Source of the DNA: a bacterium
GTDB lineage: Bacteria > Actinomycetota > Acidimicrobiia > Acidimicrobiales > Bin134
Length of the DNA: 52,139 nucleotides
NCBI GenBank assembly: GCA_026708015.1
Contig: JAPOVT010000034.1
Coordinates: 1-52,139 of the forward strand
Direction: 5' to 3'
Part shown: positions 41,112 through 49,396 of the stretch, piece after piece
Layout of the letters: each line of letters opens with the position of its first letter
How positions within the stretch are numbered: the first letter of the stretch is position 1
Notes under the pieces: model-generated
The model's input: the letters and a program-made list of their open reading frames with translations, nothing else
Told to the model about the DNA's origin: nothing
Database searches by the model: none
Program-made: the position numbers and the translations under genes

Positions 41112-41540
41112 TCAGGCCAAAACGCTGTCACCCACCAAGGCCAAGAACGCGCTCACCATCTTGAGGTCGCGCTCGTTGGTGAAGTAGTTCAACGACTCCA
41201 CTACCGGCACCCAGTCGATGGCGTCCACCTCGGGATTGGGAGTGAAGCTTCCGGAAATCGCGTCCATTTCCCAGTAGTGCACCTGGCGGGTCCGGCCCCG
41301 GCGATTGGTGTAGTCAACCATGCCCAGCTCTCTACCCAACTCACAGACATAGCCGGTTTCCTCGTGTACTTCGCGCAGCGCGCACTCGGCCAAGGTCTCA
41401 CCCGGATCAAGCTTGCCCGCGGGCAACGACCAGTCGAGGTGCTTGGGTCGATGGACCATCAGAACTTCTAACTCCCCGTCGTTGTGGCGGGTGACTAGAC
41501 CTCCGCCGCCGAGGATGACCGCTACCGATCCGAAACGCAC
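41112..41540 (-). CDS. Nudix hydrolase (MutT1-like)
   Basis: 142 residues from GTG 41540. The Nudix box reads GKLDPGETLAECALREVHEE followed by TGYV, with all of G-x5-E-x7-R-E-x-x-E-E present. The N-terminal strand SVAVILGGGGLVTRHNDGEL and LMVHRPKHLDWSLPAGKLDP resemble mycobacterial MutT1, which is encoded next to ppk1 in the same way. MutT1 there carries an extra histidine-phosphatase domain that is absent here. It cleaves a nucleoside diphosphate linked to another moiety; oxidised dGTP or diadenosine polyphosphates are candidates. It lies 67 nt downstream of ppk1. Confidence 0.88.
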   Translation of the reverse strand: MRFGSVAVILGGGGLVTRHNDGELEVLMVHRPKHLDWSLPAGKLDPGETLAECALREVHEETGYVCELGRELGMVDYTNRRGRTRQVHYWEMDAISGSFTPNPEVDAIDWVPVVESLNYFTNERDLKMVSAFLALVGDSVLA

Positions 41541-41607
41541 GAAATATAACGGTAGGGCGTGAACCCGCCGAAATTGCGGATACCCCAGGGACTAATAGAA
41601 CACTCTG

Positions 41608-43674
41608 TTAGGACGCGGGGCCGGCCACCAGGCGCTCGAAAGCGGTGTGGGCATCGAATCCCGTGCTGGAGGGAACTCGCTGCCAACTGCCGTCGGACCT
41701 CAGATCCCAGGCCAATTCATCGTCTCTGAGATTGAACTCCAGCACCTGGTCAAGCCGACAGCGCAGGTCCGGGTTGACCACCGCCACCAGAGCCTCGATA
41801 CGGCGGTTGAGGTTCCGGGGCATGAGGTCGGCCGACCCTATGTAGTAGGCCGGGGCACCAATGTCCTCGCCGTTGCCGAAGTAGTAGATGCGGCTGTGCT
41901 CCAAGTAGCGCCCGATGAGGGAGCGGACCCTGATGGTGTCGGACATTCCGGGCACACCGGGGCGCAGACAGCAGATAGCCCGCACAATCAGATCGATTTC
42001 CACCCCGGCCTGGGAGGCCTCATACAGGGCTTCGACCATCTCGGCATCGGCCAGGCTGTTCATCTTCATGATGATCCGACCCTCGGAGCCGCGGGCCGCC
42101 TCATTGCGGATCAGCTCCGTCACCGTCGGGCGCAGGCCCTGGGGCGCAGGCACCAAGCGGCGGAATTGGATGTCGCGGCCGTAGCCGGTGAGCGAATTGA
42201 ACAGTTGAGTCAGATCGACCCCGACTTCGGGATCGGCGGTGAACAGCCCCAAGTCGGTGTACACCCGGGCGGTGATGGAGTTGTAGTTCCCGGTGCCGAT
42301 GTGGCAGTAGCGGCGCACACCGTCGGCCTCCTCTCGAACCACTAGGCAAGTCTTGGCGTGGACCTTGAGACCCACCAGCCCGTAGGCCACATGCACGCCA
42401 GCCTGCTCCAACCGGCGGGCCCACTCGATGTTGGCCTCCTCGTCGAAGCGAGCCTTGAGCTCCACCACCACCGCCACCTGCTTGCCGCTCTCGGCTGCTC
42501 GAATGAGCGATCGCACGATCGGGCTGTCGCCCGAGGTCCGGTACAAGGTGAGCTTGATGGCCAACACCTTGGGATCGTTGGCCGCCTGCCAGATGAACTC
42601 CTGCACGGTGGCGGTGAAGGAATCGTACGGGTGGTGGACCAAGATGTCGCCTTCGCGGATGCGGGCGAACAGGTCGATCGGCTGGTCCCCCGGCGCCTTG
42701 GAAGGCAGGGGATTGACCGGCTGCCACGACGGGTTCTTGAGATCGGGCCGGTCCACGGCAAACAGGTCCCACAGGCTGGACAGCTCCAACAGGGTGTCCA
42801 CCTCGTACACGTCGGCGCGCTCGATGTCGAGCTCTTCGATGAGCAGGTTGCGGATCTCCGACGACACCAGGTGCTCCACCTCCAGGCGGACCACGCTGCG
42901 GAACCGGCGGCGGCGAAGTTCGACCTCCACCGCGGCCAGCAGGTCTTGGGCCTCGCCCTCGTCAACGGCCAGGTCGGCGTTGCGGGTCACCCGGAAGGCC
43001 ACCGTCTCGGTGATCTCCATGCCTGGGAACAGCGTCGGGAGGTGGGCGGCCACCACTTGTTCGACGGGCACGAACCGATGCTCGTCGGGGAGCTGGATGA
43101 AGCGTCCGAAAGTGGCCGGGACCTTGAGGCGGGCAAACCGCTGGTGGCCGTCGGCCGGGTCGATCATCAGCACGCCCAAGCTCAACGACAGATTGGAGAT
43201 ATAGGGGAACGGATGGCCGAGGTCCACCGCCAATGGGGTGAGCACCGGATAGATGCGGTCGTCGAACTCGCCGGAGAGGAACTTGCGGTCCTCGTCGTCC
43301 AGGTCGTCCCAGTTCAATATCTCGATGCCGGCGTCGGCCAATTCGGCGGTCAGTCCGCCCAGGCACCGGGCGGCCCGGTCCATCTGGTCGTCCACTTCGA
43401 TGCGGATCTCGTGGAGCTGCTGGGCCGCGGTGCGCCCGTCGGGCGTGGTGCCGGTGAACTGGCCGGCCAGCTGGTCTTTGAGGCCGGCCACCCGAACCTG
43501 GAAGAACTCATCGAGGTTGGAGCTCCATATGCCGCAAAACTTGACCCGCTCCAACAGGGGTATCGAGGGATCCTCGGCTTGGGCCAGAACGCGGCTGTTG
43601 AATTCCAGCCAGGACAGCTCGCGGTTGATGAATCGACCAGACTCAGCCTCGGTGTCGATGGATTCCGCAATCAT
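41608..43674 (-). CDS. ppk1: Polyphosphate kinase 1
   Basis: 688 residues. The N domain starts with RFINRELSWLEFNSRVLAQA, and the head domain contains IYPVLTPLAVDLGHPFPYIS. The catalytic C domains include ILVHHPYDSFTATVQEFIWQ, LTLYRTSGDSPIVRSLIRAA, the phospho-histidine region GLVGLKVHAKTCLVVREE, RYCHIGTGNYNSITARVYTD and IYYFGNGEDIGAPAYYIGSA. It reversibly builds polyphosphate from ATP. Its position directly upstream of the Nudix and pst genes ties phosphate storage to uptake. The length is normal. Confidence 0.96.
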   Translation of the reverse strand: MIAESIDTEAESGRFINRELSWLEFNSRVLAQAEDPSIPLLERVKFCGIWSSNLDEFFQVRVAGLKDQLAGQFTGTTPDGRTAAQQLHEIRIEVDDQMDRAARCLGGLTAELADAGIEILNWDDLDDEDRKFLSGEFDDRIYPVLTPLAVDLGHPFPYISNLSLSLGVLMIDPADGHQRFARLKVPATFGRFIQLPDEHRFVPVEQVVAAHLPTLFPGMEITETVAFRVTRNADLAVDEGEAQDLLAAVEVELRRRRFRSVVRLEVEHLVSSEIRNLLIEELDIERADVYEVDTLLELSSLWDLFAVDRPDLKNPSWQPVNPLPSKAPGDQPIDLFARIREGDILVHHPYDSFTATVQEFIWQAANDPKVLAIKLTLYRTSGDSPIVRSLIRAAESGKQVAVVVELKARFDEEANIEWARRLEQAGVHVAYGLVGLKVHAKTCLVVREEADGVRRYCHIGTGNYNSITARVYTDLGLFTADPEVGVDLTQLFNSLTGYGRDIQFRRLVPAPQGLRPTVTELIRNEAARGSEGRIIMKMNSLADAEMVEALYEASQAGVEIDLIVRAICCLRPGVPGMSDTIRVRSLIGRYLEHSRIYYFGNGEDIGAPAYYIGSADLMPRNLNRRIEALVAVVNPDLRCRLDQVLEFNLRDDELAWDLRSDGSWQRVPSSTGFDAHTAFERLVAGPAS

Positions 43675-43692
43675 GTCCCACTGCTCACGGGT

Positions 43693-43986
43693 CTACCCCT
43701 CGTCCGCTTCGCTCTCCTCTTCCTCTTCGTCGTATCCCAAATCCCACTCAATGAGCAGGTTCTCCCGCTCGGCGTCCCGGTTGATCCGCTCCCGGTTCCG
43801 GCGGAACTGCGGATCGTGGGGGGGGAGCAGCAACAGGCGAGCCTCGGCCCGGGCCTTGAATTGCTCGATGTGGCCGGTATCGCCGAAATCGGACATGAAG
43901 TCCCAGTGGGGCGCTACTGGTCCCATGTAAACCACCTTGACGTTCCCTGCTGGCGGCTCGGGCAGGGCATCCATGGTGTCAGTCAT
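43693..43986 (-). CDS. Small acidic protein of unknown function
   Basis: 97 residues from ATG 43986, with AGGAG 7 nt upstream. It is soluble with no signal peptide. The middle (GPVAPHWDFMSDFGDTGHIE) is followed by a basic stretch (HDPQFRRNRERINRDAEREN), and the tail is strongly acidic (DLGYDEEEEESEADEG). I do not recognise the family. It lies 18 nt upstream of ppk1 on the same strand, so it is probably co-transcribed with it. Confidence 0.75.
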   Translation of the reverse strand: MTDTMDALPEPPAGNVKVVYMGPVAPHWDFMSDFGDTGHIEQFKARAEARLLLLPPHDPQFRRNRERINRDAERENLLIEWDLGYDEEEEESEADEG

Positions 43987-44175
43987 TTTGCTGCTCCTGT
44001 GGGAAATGGGGCCGTACCAGTCTAGCCGCCGCCCGGCTATATCCCGAATGCGCTCTTTCGTTCAGCGCCTGGGCGACTCCCCTGGCATCAAATCCACCGC
44101 TATGATGACGACCGGACGGCCGATAGCTCTTGAAATTCCTCTTCGGAGGGAACTTTTGGCTGCGGTGGGGCGTCA

Positions 44176-44193
44176 TACATGCGGGGGCATGTA
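44176..44193 (+). promoter_or_regulatory. Perfect 7-bp inverted repeat before whiB
   Basis: TACATGC (44176-44182), GGGG, GCATGTA (44187-44193), ending 5 nt before the GGAGG of the WhiB gene. It could be an operator or a leader hairpin controlling translation. The 222-base intergenic region 43987-44208 holds nothing else I can identify. Confidence 0.5.
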
Positions 44194-44208
44194 ACCGATG
44201 GAGGTCCC

Positions 44209-44433
44209 ATGAGCGAGAGCTGGATGGCTTACGGCAGGTGCGTCGATGAGTCGCCCGACGTCTTCTTCCCGAGCGATGGGCTCGGGGTGGAAAAAGCCAA
44301 GAGAATCTGCCAGGAGTGCCTGGTGCAGGATGCTTGCCTGGCCTACGCGCTGTGCAACCGAATTAAGCACGGAGTGTGGGGCGGGCGCTCCGAGCGACAA
44401 CGCCGCCGGTTGCTGCGCCAAGCCGCGGCGTGA
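44209..44433 (+). CDS. WhiB-family iron-sulfur transcription regulator (74 aa)
   Basis: 74 residues from ATG 44209 with GGAGG upstream. The four cluster cysteines are present: one in AYGRCVDESPDVFFP, a C-x-x-C pair in KRICQECLVQD, and the fourth in QDACLAYALCNRIK. The WhiB turn GVWGGRSERQRRRLL follows. WhiB proteins bind a [4Fe-4S] cluster and work with the main sigma factor. A minimal, short form like this is typical of the family's smaller members. A 30-base longer frame to 44179 would run through the inverted repeat and is rejected. Confidence 0.9.
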   Translation: MSESWMAYGRCVDESPDVFFPSDGLGVEKAKRICQECLVQDACLAYALCNRIKHGVWGGRSERQRRRLLRQAAA

Positions 44434-44451
44434 GGCCGCCCCAATCGGGCT

Positions 44452-45291
44452 CTATGGCATTACTGATCGGGAAGCGTCCAGCACTTGGGGGGCCATGGTC
44501 TGGGGACCGGCCGCGGCCAGAGGGGTGCTGAAAACCTCGGGGAACCAAATCGGAGTGGCACCAGACCCGGTGATGATACCGAGGACCTCGGCAAAGTCGA
44601 CTGCACCATCGCCGGGGAGCAGGCGGGCAGTCATTGTCTCGGTGGCGACGTCCATGTCGCCGGGCAGCTCAGCGGCAGCATCGCAGAGCTGAACTACCCG
44701 CAGCTTTTCGGCGGGAATCTGGCGCAGCAGATCGGGGTTGGGGCCGCCGGGTTGGCGGAACCAATGCCATGTGTCGACCATGATGCCGCTGTTGTCGCAG
44801 TCGGCCCGCTCGATGATCTCCCACGCGGTGGCCAAGTCGGGTATGCCAGTCCAGGGCAGAAACTCCATGCTCACTTTCAACCCAGCTTCCGCTGCTGATT
44901 GGCACAGGGTGCAGAAGCGGGACACAACATCGTCCATGGGCGGCAGCGTGGCCTCCATCGTGACCGCCACCAATTCCCGGCTGCCCACGGCGTTGGCATA
45001 CTCGCTCAGATTGGCAACCTCGGCCGCGGCCGCGTCACAGTCGGGGTTCAGCCAGCCAAAGGTAGCTTCGGCCACCGGATGGGTTAGCTCAAGCTCTTGA
45101 AGTCGGTCGACCAACCAGGGCGTGTCGACACCAGCCATTCCCAGTACGAAGGGCCAAATGCTGATTCCGGTGTAGCCCGCGTCAGCGGTGGCAGCTAAAG
45201 ACGACTCCAACTGGTCGAAAGACAACTCGAAGGGATTGACACAAAGCGTGCCCAACGACATGACCAGCTCATCAGAGGTATTTTCTGACAT
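44452..45291 (-). CDS. Sugar phosphate isomerase/epimerase-like TIM-barrel protein
   Basis: 279 residues. Pattern of the xylose-isomerase-like TIM barrel (AP endonuclease 2 superfamily): SFDQLESSLAATADAGYTGI and ISIWPF near the start, GLKVSMEFLPWTGIPDLATA with the metal-binding Glu, GIMVDTWHWFRQPGG with Asp and His, and LRVVQLCDAAAELPGD. The last motif keeps Gln/Asp where metal ligands are expected. Substrate unknown; inosose- or hydroxypyruvate-type reactions are family possibilities. It lies 12 nt after tatA on the same strand and converges with the WhiB gene. Confidence 0.8.
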   Translation of the reverse strand: MSENTSDELVMSLGTLCVNPFELSFDQLESSLAATADAGYTGISIWPFVLGMAGVDTPWLVDRLQELELTHPVAEATFGWLNPDCDAAAAEVANLSEYANAVGSRELVAVTMEATLPPMDDVVSRFCTLCQSAAEAGLKVSMEFLPWTGIPDLATAWEIIERADCDNSGIMVDTWHWFRQPGGPNPDLLRQIPAEKLRVVQLCDAAAELPGDMDVATETMTARLLPGDGAVDFAEVLGIITGSGATPIWFPEVFSTPLAAAGPQTMAPQVLDASRSVMP

Positions 45292-45303
45292 CAGGGGGGG
45301 ATG

Positions 45304-45483
45304 CTAGGCGTCTTTGGGCTTTTCTTCAGTGTTCTCTTCGGTTTTCGTGCCCTCGGTGACGCCCTCTTTGAACTCTTTCTGGGCTCGGCCCAGCGAGCGG
45401 GCCAGCTTGGGAAGCTTGGCTCCGCCAAACAGCACGAGCAGGATGACCAACACGATGATCAACTCCGTAGCGCCAAGATTCAT
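45304..45483 (-). CDS. tatA: Sec-independent translocase protein TatA
   Basis: 59 residues beginning MNLGATELIIVLVILLVLFG. One N-terminal membrane helix is followed by the Gly hinge and the conserved amphipathic helix GGAKLPKLARSLGRAQKEFK. The charged tail is EGVTEGTKTEENTEEKPKDA. These are the hallmarks of TatA/TatE, the pore-forming component of twin-arginine export. tatB and tatC are not in the window. TAGCCT lies 6 nt before the ATG, giving a likely leaderless mRNA. Confidence 0.93.
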   Translation of the reverse strand: MNLGATELIIVLVILLVLFGGAKLPKLARSLGRAQKEFKEGVTEGTKTEENTEEKPKDA

Positions 45484-45489
45484 AGGCTC

Positions 45490-45495
45490 AGGCTA
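45490..45495 (-). promoter_or_regulatory. -10 hexamer TAGCCT, leaderless start for tatA
   Basis: On the minus strand TAGCCT-GAGCCT-ATG (start 45483). The 6-nt gap is not a Shine-Dalgarno site. Confidence 0.5.
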
Positions 45496-45538
45496 CCCCG
45501 AAACCGCGGGGTGTGCGTCACGCGGGAATCAGCTCGAC

Positions 45539-45856
45539 TCAGGCACCAGAGGTATCGGCCACCGCTTTCAGTGGCTCCCGAACTCGGGTGAGTCCCCGGG
45601 CCCGGCGGACCCGGCGCCGCTCCCGCTCGCTCATGCCACCCCAAATACCGAACTTCTCGCCGTTCACAATGGCGTACTCCAAGCACTCCTCGCGCACAAC
45701 GCAGGCCCGGCAGACCTCCTTGGCCTCACGGGTGGATGCCCCCCGCTCGGGAAAGAACAGGTCGGGGTCCACCCCCAGGCAGTTGGCCAGCGCTTGCCAC
45801 GCCCGTCCGTCATCGTCGGTCTGCGAAGGTTTCGCAGTCGTCTCCACCAGTTTCAT
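45539..45856 (-). CDS. WhiB-family regulator, WhiB2/WhmD-like (105 aa)
   Basis: 105 residues. Cluster cysteines are in ALANCLGVDPDLFFPERG, EVCRACVVREECLEYAI (C-x-x-C and a further Cys). FGIWGGMSERERRRVRRARG follows, close to WhiB2/WhmD, which controls septation in mycobacteria and streptomycetes. ATG 45856 is preceded by GGAGGG, so this gene has a standard leader. The 175-base region upstream (45857-46032) contains an AT-rich stretch around 45940-46020 suitable for a promoter; I see no gene in it. A 55-base gap separates it from tatA downstream. Confidence 0.93.
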   Translation of the reverse strand: MKLVETTAKPSQTDDDGRAWQALANCLGVDPDLFFPERGASTREAKEVCRACVVREECLEYAIVNGEKFGIWGGMSERERRRVRRARGLTRVREPLKAVADTSGA

Positions 45857-46032
45857 TGCGCCCTCCTGGAATTGGAAAGTGTCGCCCCCTGCCCGCTGCC
45901 TCCCGCCTTCGGCCTGATCGGCCGGGGGATAGGAAACAACGTGCTTGTAATTTCAATAACGTAACCTTGGCATGGAACTGCGCCAAACGCAAGAAGAAAT
46001 TTCTCAATCCGCCAATAATTTCCCAGGCCGCC

Positions 46033-48132
46033 CTAGAGGGGGCGGCCGCCCAAAAGCTTGCGCTTGTGCTCCACGAAATCCACCAGCACGTAATCGCCCA
46101 GGGTCTCCGGCGTGGTGAAGAATGCCCGTCCCCCGTTCATCTTCGAGATCTGCTCGATGAAGTTGGTGAGGTAGGAGGTGGCGTCCAACATGAACGTGTT
46201 GATGCGAATGCCCTCCCGGGTGGCCCGCATCACTTGCTCCAGGGTCTTCTCCACCGTCACCCGAGCCGGGGGGTAGGAGAAGAAGGGCCTACCGTCATCG
46301 TCCACATGGGCGGTGGGCTCCCCGTCGGTGACCATGATGATCTGTTTGGTGCCGCTGTGTCGGGCCAGCATCTGGCGGGCCAGCATGAACCCGTGCTGCA
46401 TGTTGGTGCCGTACACGAAATCCCACGACACCTCGGGAAGCTGCTCGGGCTTGACCTCCCGGGCGACCTCGCTGAATCCCACGATGCCCAGGAAGTCCCG
46501 GGGGTACTGCGAGCTGATGAGGGAGTGGAGGGCCATGGCCACCTTCTTGGCCGGCAGGAAGTTGTCCCTCATCGGCATCGACAGCGACAGGTCGAGCATC
46601 AGCACGGTGGACGACCTCACGATGTTCTCGGTGCGCTCAACCTCGAAGTCGTCGGGTGACAGCCCCACCGGGGTGCCGCCCCCGGTGCGCTGGATGGCGT
46701 TGCGGATAGTTCGCTCGATGTCCAGGTTGAAGGGATCGCCGAACTCGTAGGGCTTGGTATGGTACTCCCGCTCGTGGCCCCCGCCGAACATCTCCATAGT
46801 GTGCTGGCCCACTCGGTCTTGCTGGAGTTTCTTGAAGAGGTCCGAAAGGGCGTTTTGGCCGATCTGGCGGATCGCCCGGGGGGTGAGCTCCAGACGCCCC
46901 TCCCGGTTCTCGATCAATCCGGCCTCTTCCAGCCGCTTGGCCAGATCGGCCATTTGCTCGAGGCTCTGGGCCGCCTCGTCTCCCAGCAGCTCTCGGGCTC
47001 GGTCGATGTCCACCTCAGCCAGCGCTCCGGGGTTGTTGGCCCCCCGCAGCAGGTTGTCGATCTGGTCTAGATCGCCTAGTTCCTGCATCATCTGGGCCGC
47101 CGAGGCGAAGTCGAGCGGATCGGCTCCGCTGAAGTCGTAAGACCGGTCCCAGCCGGCATCGGGGAACATGGCCTGGAGGTTCTGTGACAGCTGATCCACC
47201 TGCCAGCGCAGGTCCATGTCCTGCAAAAGCTGCTCGGCCAAGCCCTGGAGCTGCGCCCGCTGCTCGGGCGTCATCGACGCCATCATGGCCGACATGGCCG
47301 CCATGCGCCGGGCCATCACTTCCAGCAGCTCGGTCAGCGTGCGGGGGTTCTCGGGGAAGAAGTCGCCGAAGCGCTCCATGAAGCTGTCGAAGTCGGATTG
47401 GAGGCTCTCGTCCAGCATCCGGTTGCGCTCGGCTGGATCGGTGATGTCGGCGGGAAGCTGGTCATTGGCCATCTGGCGCTTCTCCAGCAGGCTGTTCAGC
47501 TCAGCCATCATGTCCTTGGCCCGGGCCAAGTCCTCAGGGGAGAGGTTGTTCATGCCGTCGGTCATCTGGTTGACGTAATTCTGCATGAGCTGCTGGCGGA
47601 GCTGCTCCACTAGGTCGTCAAACCGCTGCTGGGCCTCCGATGAGGTGAACTGGTAGTTCTCCAGTTCTTTGATCTGGCCGGCCAGGTCGGGGGGCAGCAT
47701 GTCGAGTTGGAACCGGCGCTGGTCCACGGTCTCTTCGGTGATGGCCGCCCGGCGCTCGTCACCCGACTCGGCTGCTGAGGAAGCCAGGTCGTCGAGGGCG
47801 TCATGCTCCATATCGACCACGTCGCGCAGCTCCTGGGCGATGTCGTCGTAGACCCCGCCGAGGTCGTGCTGCTCTAGGCGCTCCTGGCGCTGACGGCGGA
47901 GCTGCTCCATCATCTCCCGCAGCCCCTGCACCTGCTGGCCATCGACCTCGAAGCCCTGCTGGAGAAGCCGTCGTAGGGCGGCATTCACGTCTCCGTGGTA
48001 GAGGAGATCGTCGTTCATCTGGGCGAACAGGTCGGAGGTGGAGAAGTCGAACCCGGTCTGGGATCCGTCCCAGCGGGAGTAGGCCACCCGGTGGGCTGAA
48101 CGACGACGAGCCCTTCGCCATCTCCGAAGCAT
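46033..48132 (-). CDS. VWA-domain protein (partner of MoxR-type AAA+ ATPase)
   Basis: 699 residues. The first 430 or so are long, Gln/Met/Glu-rich helices (e.g. GLREMMEQLRRQRQERLEQH) predicted as coiled coil. The C-terminal von Willebrand A domain has the MIDAS motif DLSLS near residue 507 (VLMLDLSLSMPMRD), a Thr/Gly region at VYGTNMQHG, and Asp in MVTDGEPTAH, so metal binding should be intact. VWA proteins of this type work with a MoxR-family ATPase in metal insertion or complex assembly; that ATPase is encoded at 49406-50815. TAGGTT lies 6 nt before the ATG. No signal peptide: cytoplasmic. Confidence 0.88.
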   Translation of the reverse strand: MLRRWRRARRRSAHRVAYSRWDGSQTGFDFSTSDLFAQMNDDLLYHGDVNAALRRLLQQGFEVDGQQVQGLREMMEQLRRQRQERLEQHDLGGVYDDIAQELRDVVDMEHDALDDLASSAAESGDERRAAITEETVDQRRFQLDMLPPDLAGQIKELENYQFTSSEAQQRFDDLVEQLRQQLMQNYVNQMTDGMNNLSPEDLARAKDMMAELNSLLEKRQMANDQLPADITDPAERNRMLDESLQSDFDSFMERFGDFFPENPRTLTELLEVMARRMAAMSAMMASMTPEQRAQLQGLAEQLLQDMDLRWQVDQLSQNLQAMFPDAGWDRSYDFSGADPLDFASAAQMMQELGDLDQIDNLLRGANNPGALAEVDIDRARELLGDEAAQSLEQMADLAKRLEEAGLIENREGRLELTPRAIRQIGQNALSDLFKKLQQDRVGQHTMEMFGGGHEREYHTKPYEFGDPFNLDIERTIRNAIQRTGGGTPVGLSPDDFEVERTENIVRSSTVLMLDLSLSMPMRDNFLPAKKVAMALHSLISSQYPRDFLGIVGFSEVAREVKPEQLPEVSWDFVYGTNMQHGFMLARQMLARHSGTKQIIMVTDGEPTAHVDDDGRPFFSYPPARVTVEKTLEQVMRATREGIRINTFMLDATSYLTNFIEQISKMNGGRAFFTTPETLGDYVLVDFVEHKRKLLGGRPL

Positions 48133-48138
48133 CCCGTC

Positions 48139-48144
48139 AACCTA
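48139..48144 (-). promoter_or_regulatory. -10 hexamer TAGGTT, leaderless start for VWA gene
   Basis: On the minus strand TAGGTT-GACGGG-ATG (start 48132), 6-nt gap. It lies back to back with the -10 of the GH1-like gene. Confidence 0.5.
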
Positions 48145-48153
48145 CCCTATCAA

Positions 48154-48159
48154 TATCCT
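48154..48159 (+). promoter_or_regulatory. -10 hexamer TATCCT, leaderless start for GH1-like gene
   Basis: TATCCT, 7-nt gap, GTG 48167. The two divergent start codons are only 34 nt apart, so the two promoters overlap. Confidence 0.5.
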
Positions 48160-48166
48160 GAACAGG

Positions 48167-49396
48167 GTGGCTGATCCCCAGAGCGATAGAGCCGACGAGT
48201 TCGCCTGGGGGTGGACCGCGGACTCAGTGTCGTTGGAGGGAGTGAGCCCCGCGGCGGACTGGTCGGTGTGGGAGCGAGAGGGGCGGGCACCCCGATCAGG
48301 TGAGGGGTGCGGATTCGGCATCGACTTCCGGGCCGACTTGGAGCTGTTGGCCGAGTGGGGTTTCACCCATTGCCGGCTTCCGGTGGAGTGGGCCCGGGTG
48401 GAGCCCGAGCCCGGCAAGCTGGACCACGACGCCGTGGACCGATATCTGGACATGCTGGCCGCGGCCCGCGACGCCGGGCTGCAAGTTTGGCTGGTGCTTC
48501 AGAACACCACGCTGCCGGGGTGGTTTGCCGACGACGAGGGCGGTTGGAGCACCCGGCAGGGGCGGACGCTGTGGTGGGCCCGATGGGTGGACCGCTGCGG
48601 CGAGTGGTTCTCCGACCGGGTGGCCGGTTGGGTGCCGGTGGAGGACCCGGTGGGCTGGGCGGTGCGGAGCCGCATTCTGGCCCTGCGCCCTCCGGGACGG
48701 CGCAGCGTTGCCGACGGTGTGGAGGCGGCCCAGCACGGGCTTGAGGCCATGTTCGAGGCCTGTCGACTGCTCCGCAGCGGGAGCCAGCCGATCATGGGGG
48801 TGTTCGGCCTCCACACCGTGTTCGCCGCCGACCAGCGGGCCGACACTTTTGCCTGGCAGGGCTGGTGGGACCGCCTGCTGTGGCAGAGCTGGACCTCGGC
48901 GCTGACCGACGGAGAGATCGCAGTGCCCGATCGGCCGGTGGTGGCCCGCGAGGAATTCCGAGAGGCCCTCGACGTGGTGGGCATGTGCTTCGACGCTCCG
49001 ACGGCCGTGGACCAGCACGGCCGACTTGGTCCGTATCCGGTCACCGCTCGGTGCGATGACTCGGGGCTGGCCCCCGAACCCGAGGAGCTGGGCCGGGCGC
49101 TGGCCCGTCTGGCCGACATGCTGGGCGATCTGCCGTTGGCGGTAGCCGGTACCGGCGTGTCCACCACCGACGAGACCTGGCGCGACCAGCTCCTCGGTCG
49201 GACGCTAGATCAGGTCGACGCGGCAAAGGCCGACGGGATCAATGTGGTGGGGTTCTTCGCCGACACCGCGGTAGACGGCTACCAGTGGAACCTGGGCAGG
49301 TCATCAGCCCGCGGCCTCTTCGATCGGGACCGCAATCCCAAAGATGCCGCCTTCACACTGCGCGACCGCATCCGGGGGATCGAAAGAGACGGCTAG
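48167..49396 (+). CDS. GH1-fold (beta-glucosidase-like) protein lacking catalytic residues
   Basis: 409 residues from GTG 48167. The GH1 layout is recognisable: FAWGWTADSVSLEG (normally GxATAxxQxEG), WGFTHCRLPVEWARVEPEPG, RVAGWVPVEDPVGWAV, ADMLGDLPLAVAGTGVSTTD, and AKADGINVVGFFADTAVDGY followed by QWNLG. Key positions are changed: the acid/base motif NEP reads EDP (Glu to Asp), the nucleophile motif TENG reads AGTG (Glu lost), the sugar-binding Gln near the N-terminus is Ser, and HWD after the third strand is NTT. Hydrolase activity is therefore unlikely; a binding or regulatory role fits better. It sits between the VWA and MoxR genes on the opposite strand and may act with them, but this is inference. 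Confidence 0.82.
   Translation: MADPQSDRADEFAWGWTADSVSLEGVSPAADWSVWEREGRAPRSGEGCGFGIDFRADLELLAEWGFTHCRLPVEWARVEPEPGKLDHDAVDRYLDMLAAARDAGLQVWLVLQNTTLPGWFADDEGGWSTRQGRTLWWARWVDRCGEWFSDRVAGWVPVEDPVGWAVRSRILALRPPGRRSVADGVEAAQHGLEAMFEACRLLRSGSQPIMGVFGLHTVFAADQRADTFAWQGWWDRLLWQSWTSALTDGEIAVPDRPVVAREEFREALDVVGMCFDAPTAVDQHGRLGPYPVTARCDDSGLAPEPEELGRALARLADMLGDLPLAVAGTGVSTTDETWRDQLLGRTLDQVDAAKADGINVVGFFADTAVDGYQWNLGRSSARGLFDRDRNPKDAAFTLRDRIRGIERDG

Noticed and set aside
42358..44025. 555-codon open frame on the plus strand
   Set aside because: Antisense to ppk1 and the small acidic protein. No recognisable motif; composition typical of a shadow frame.
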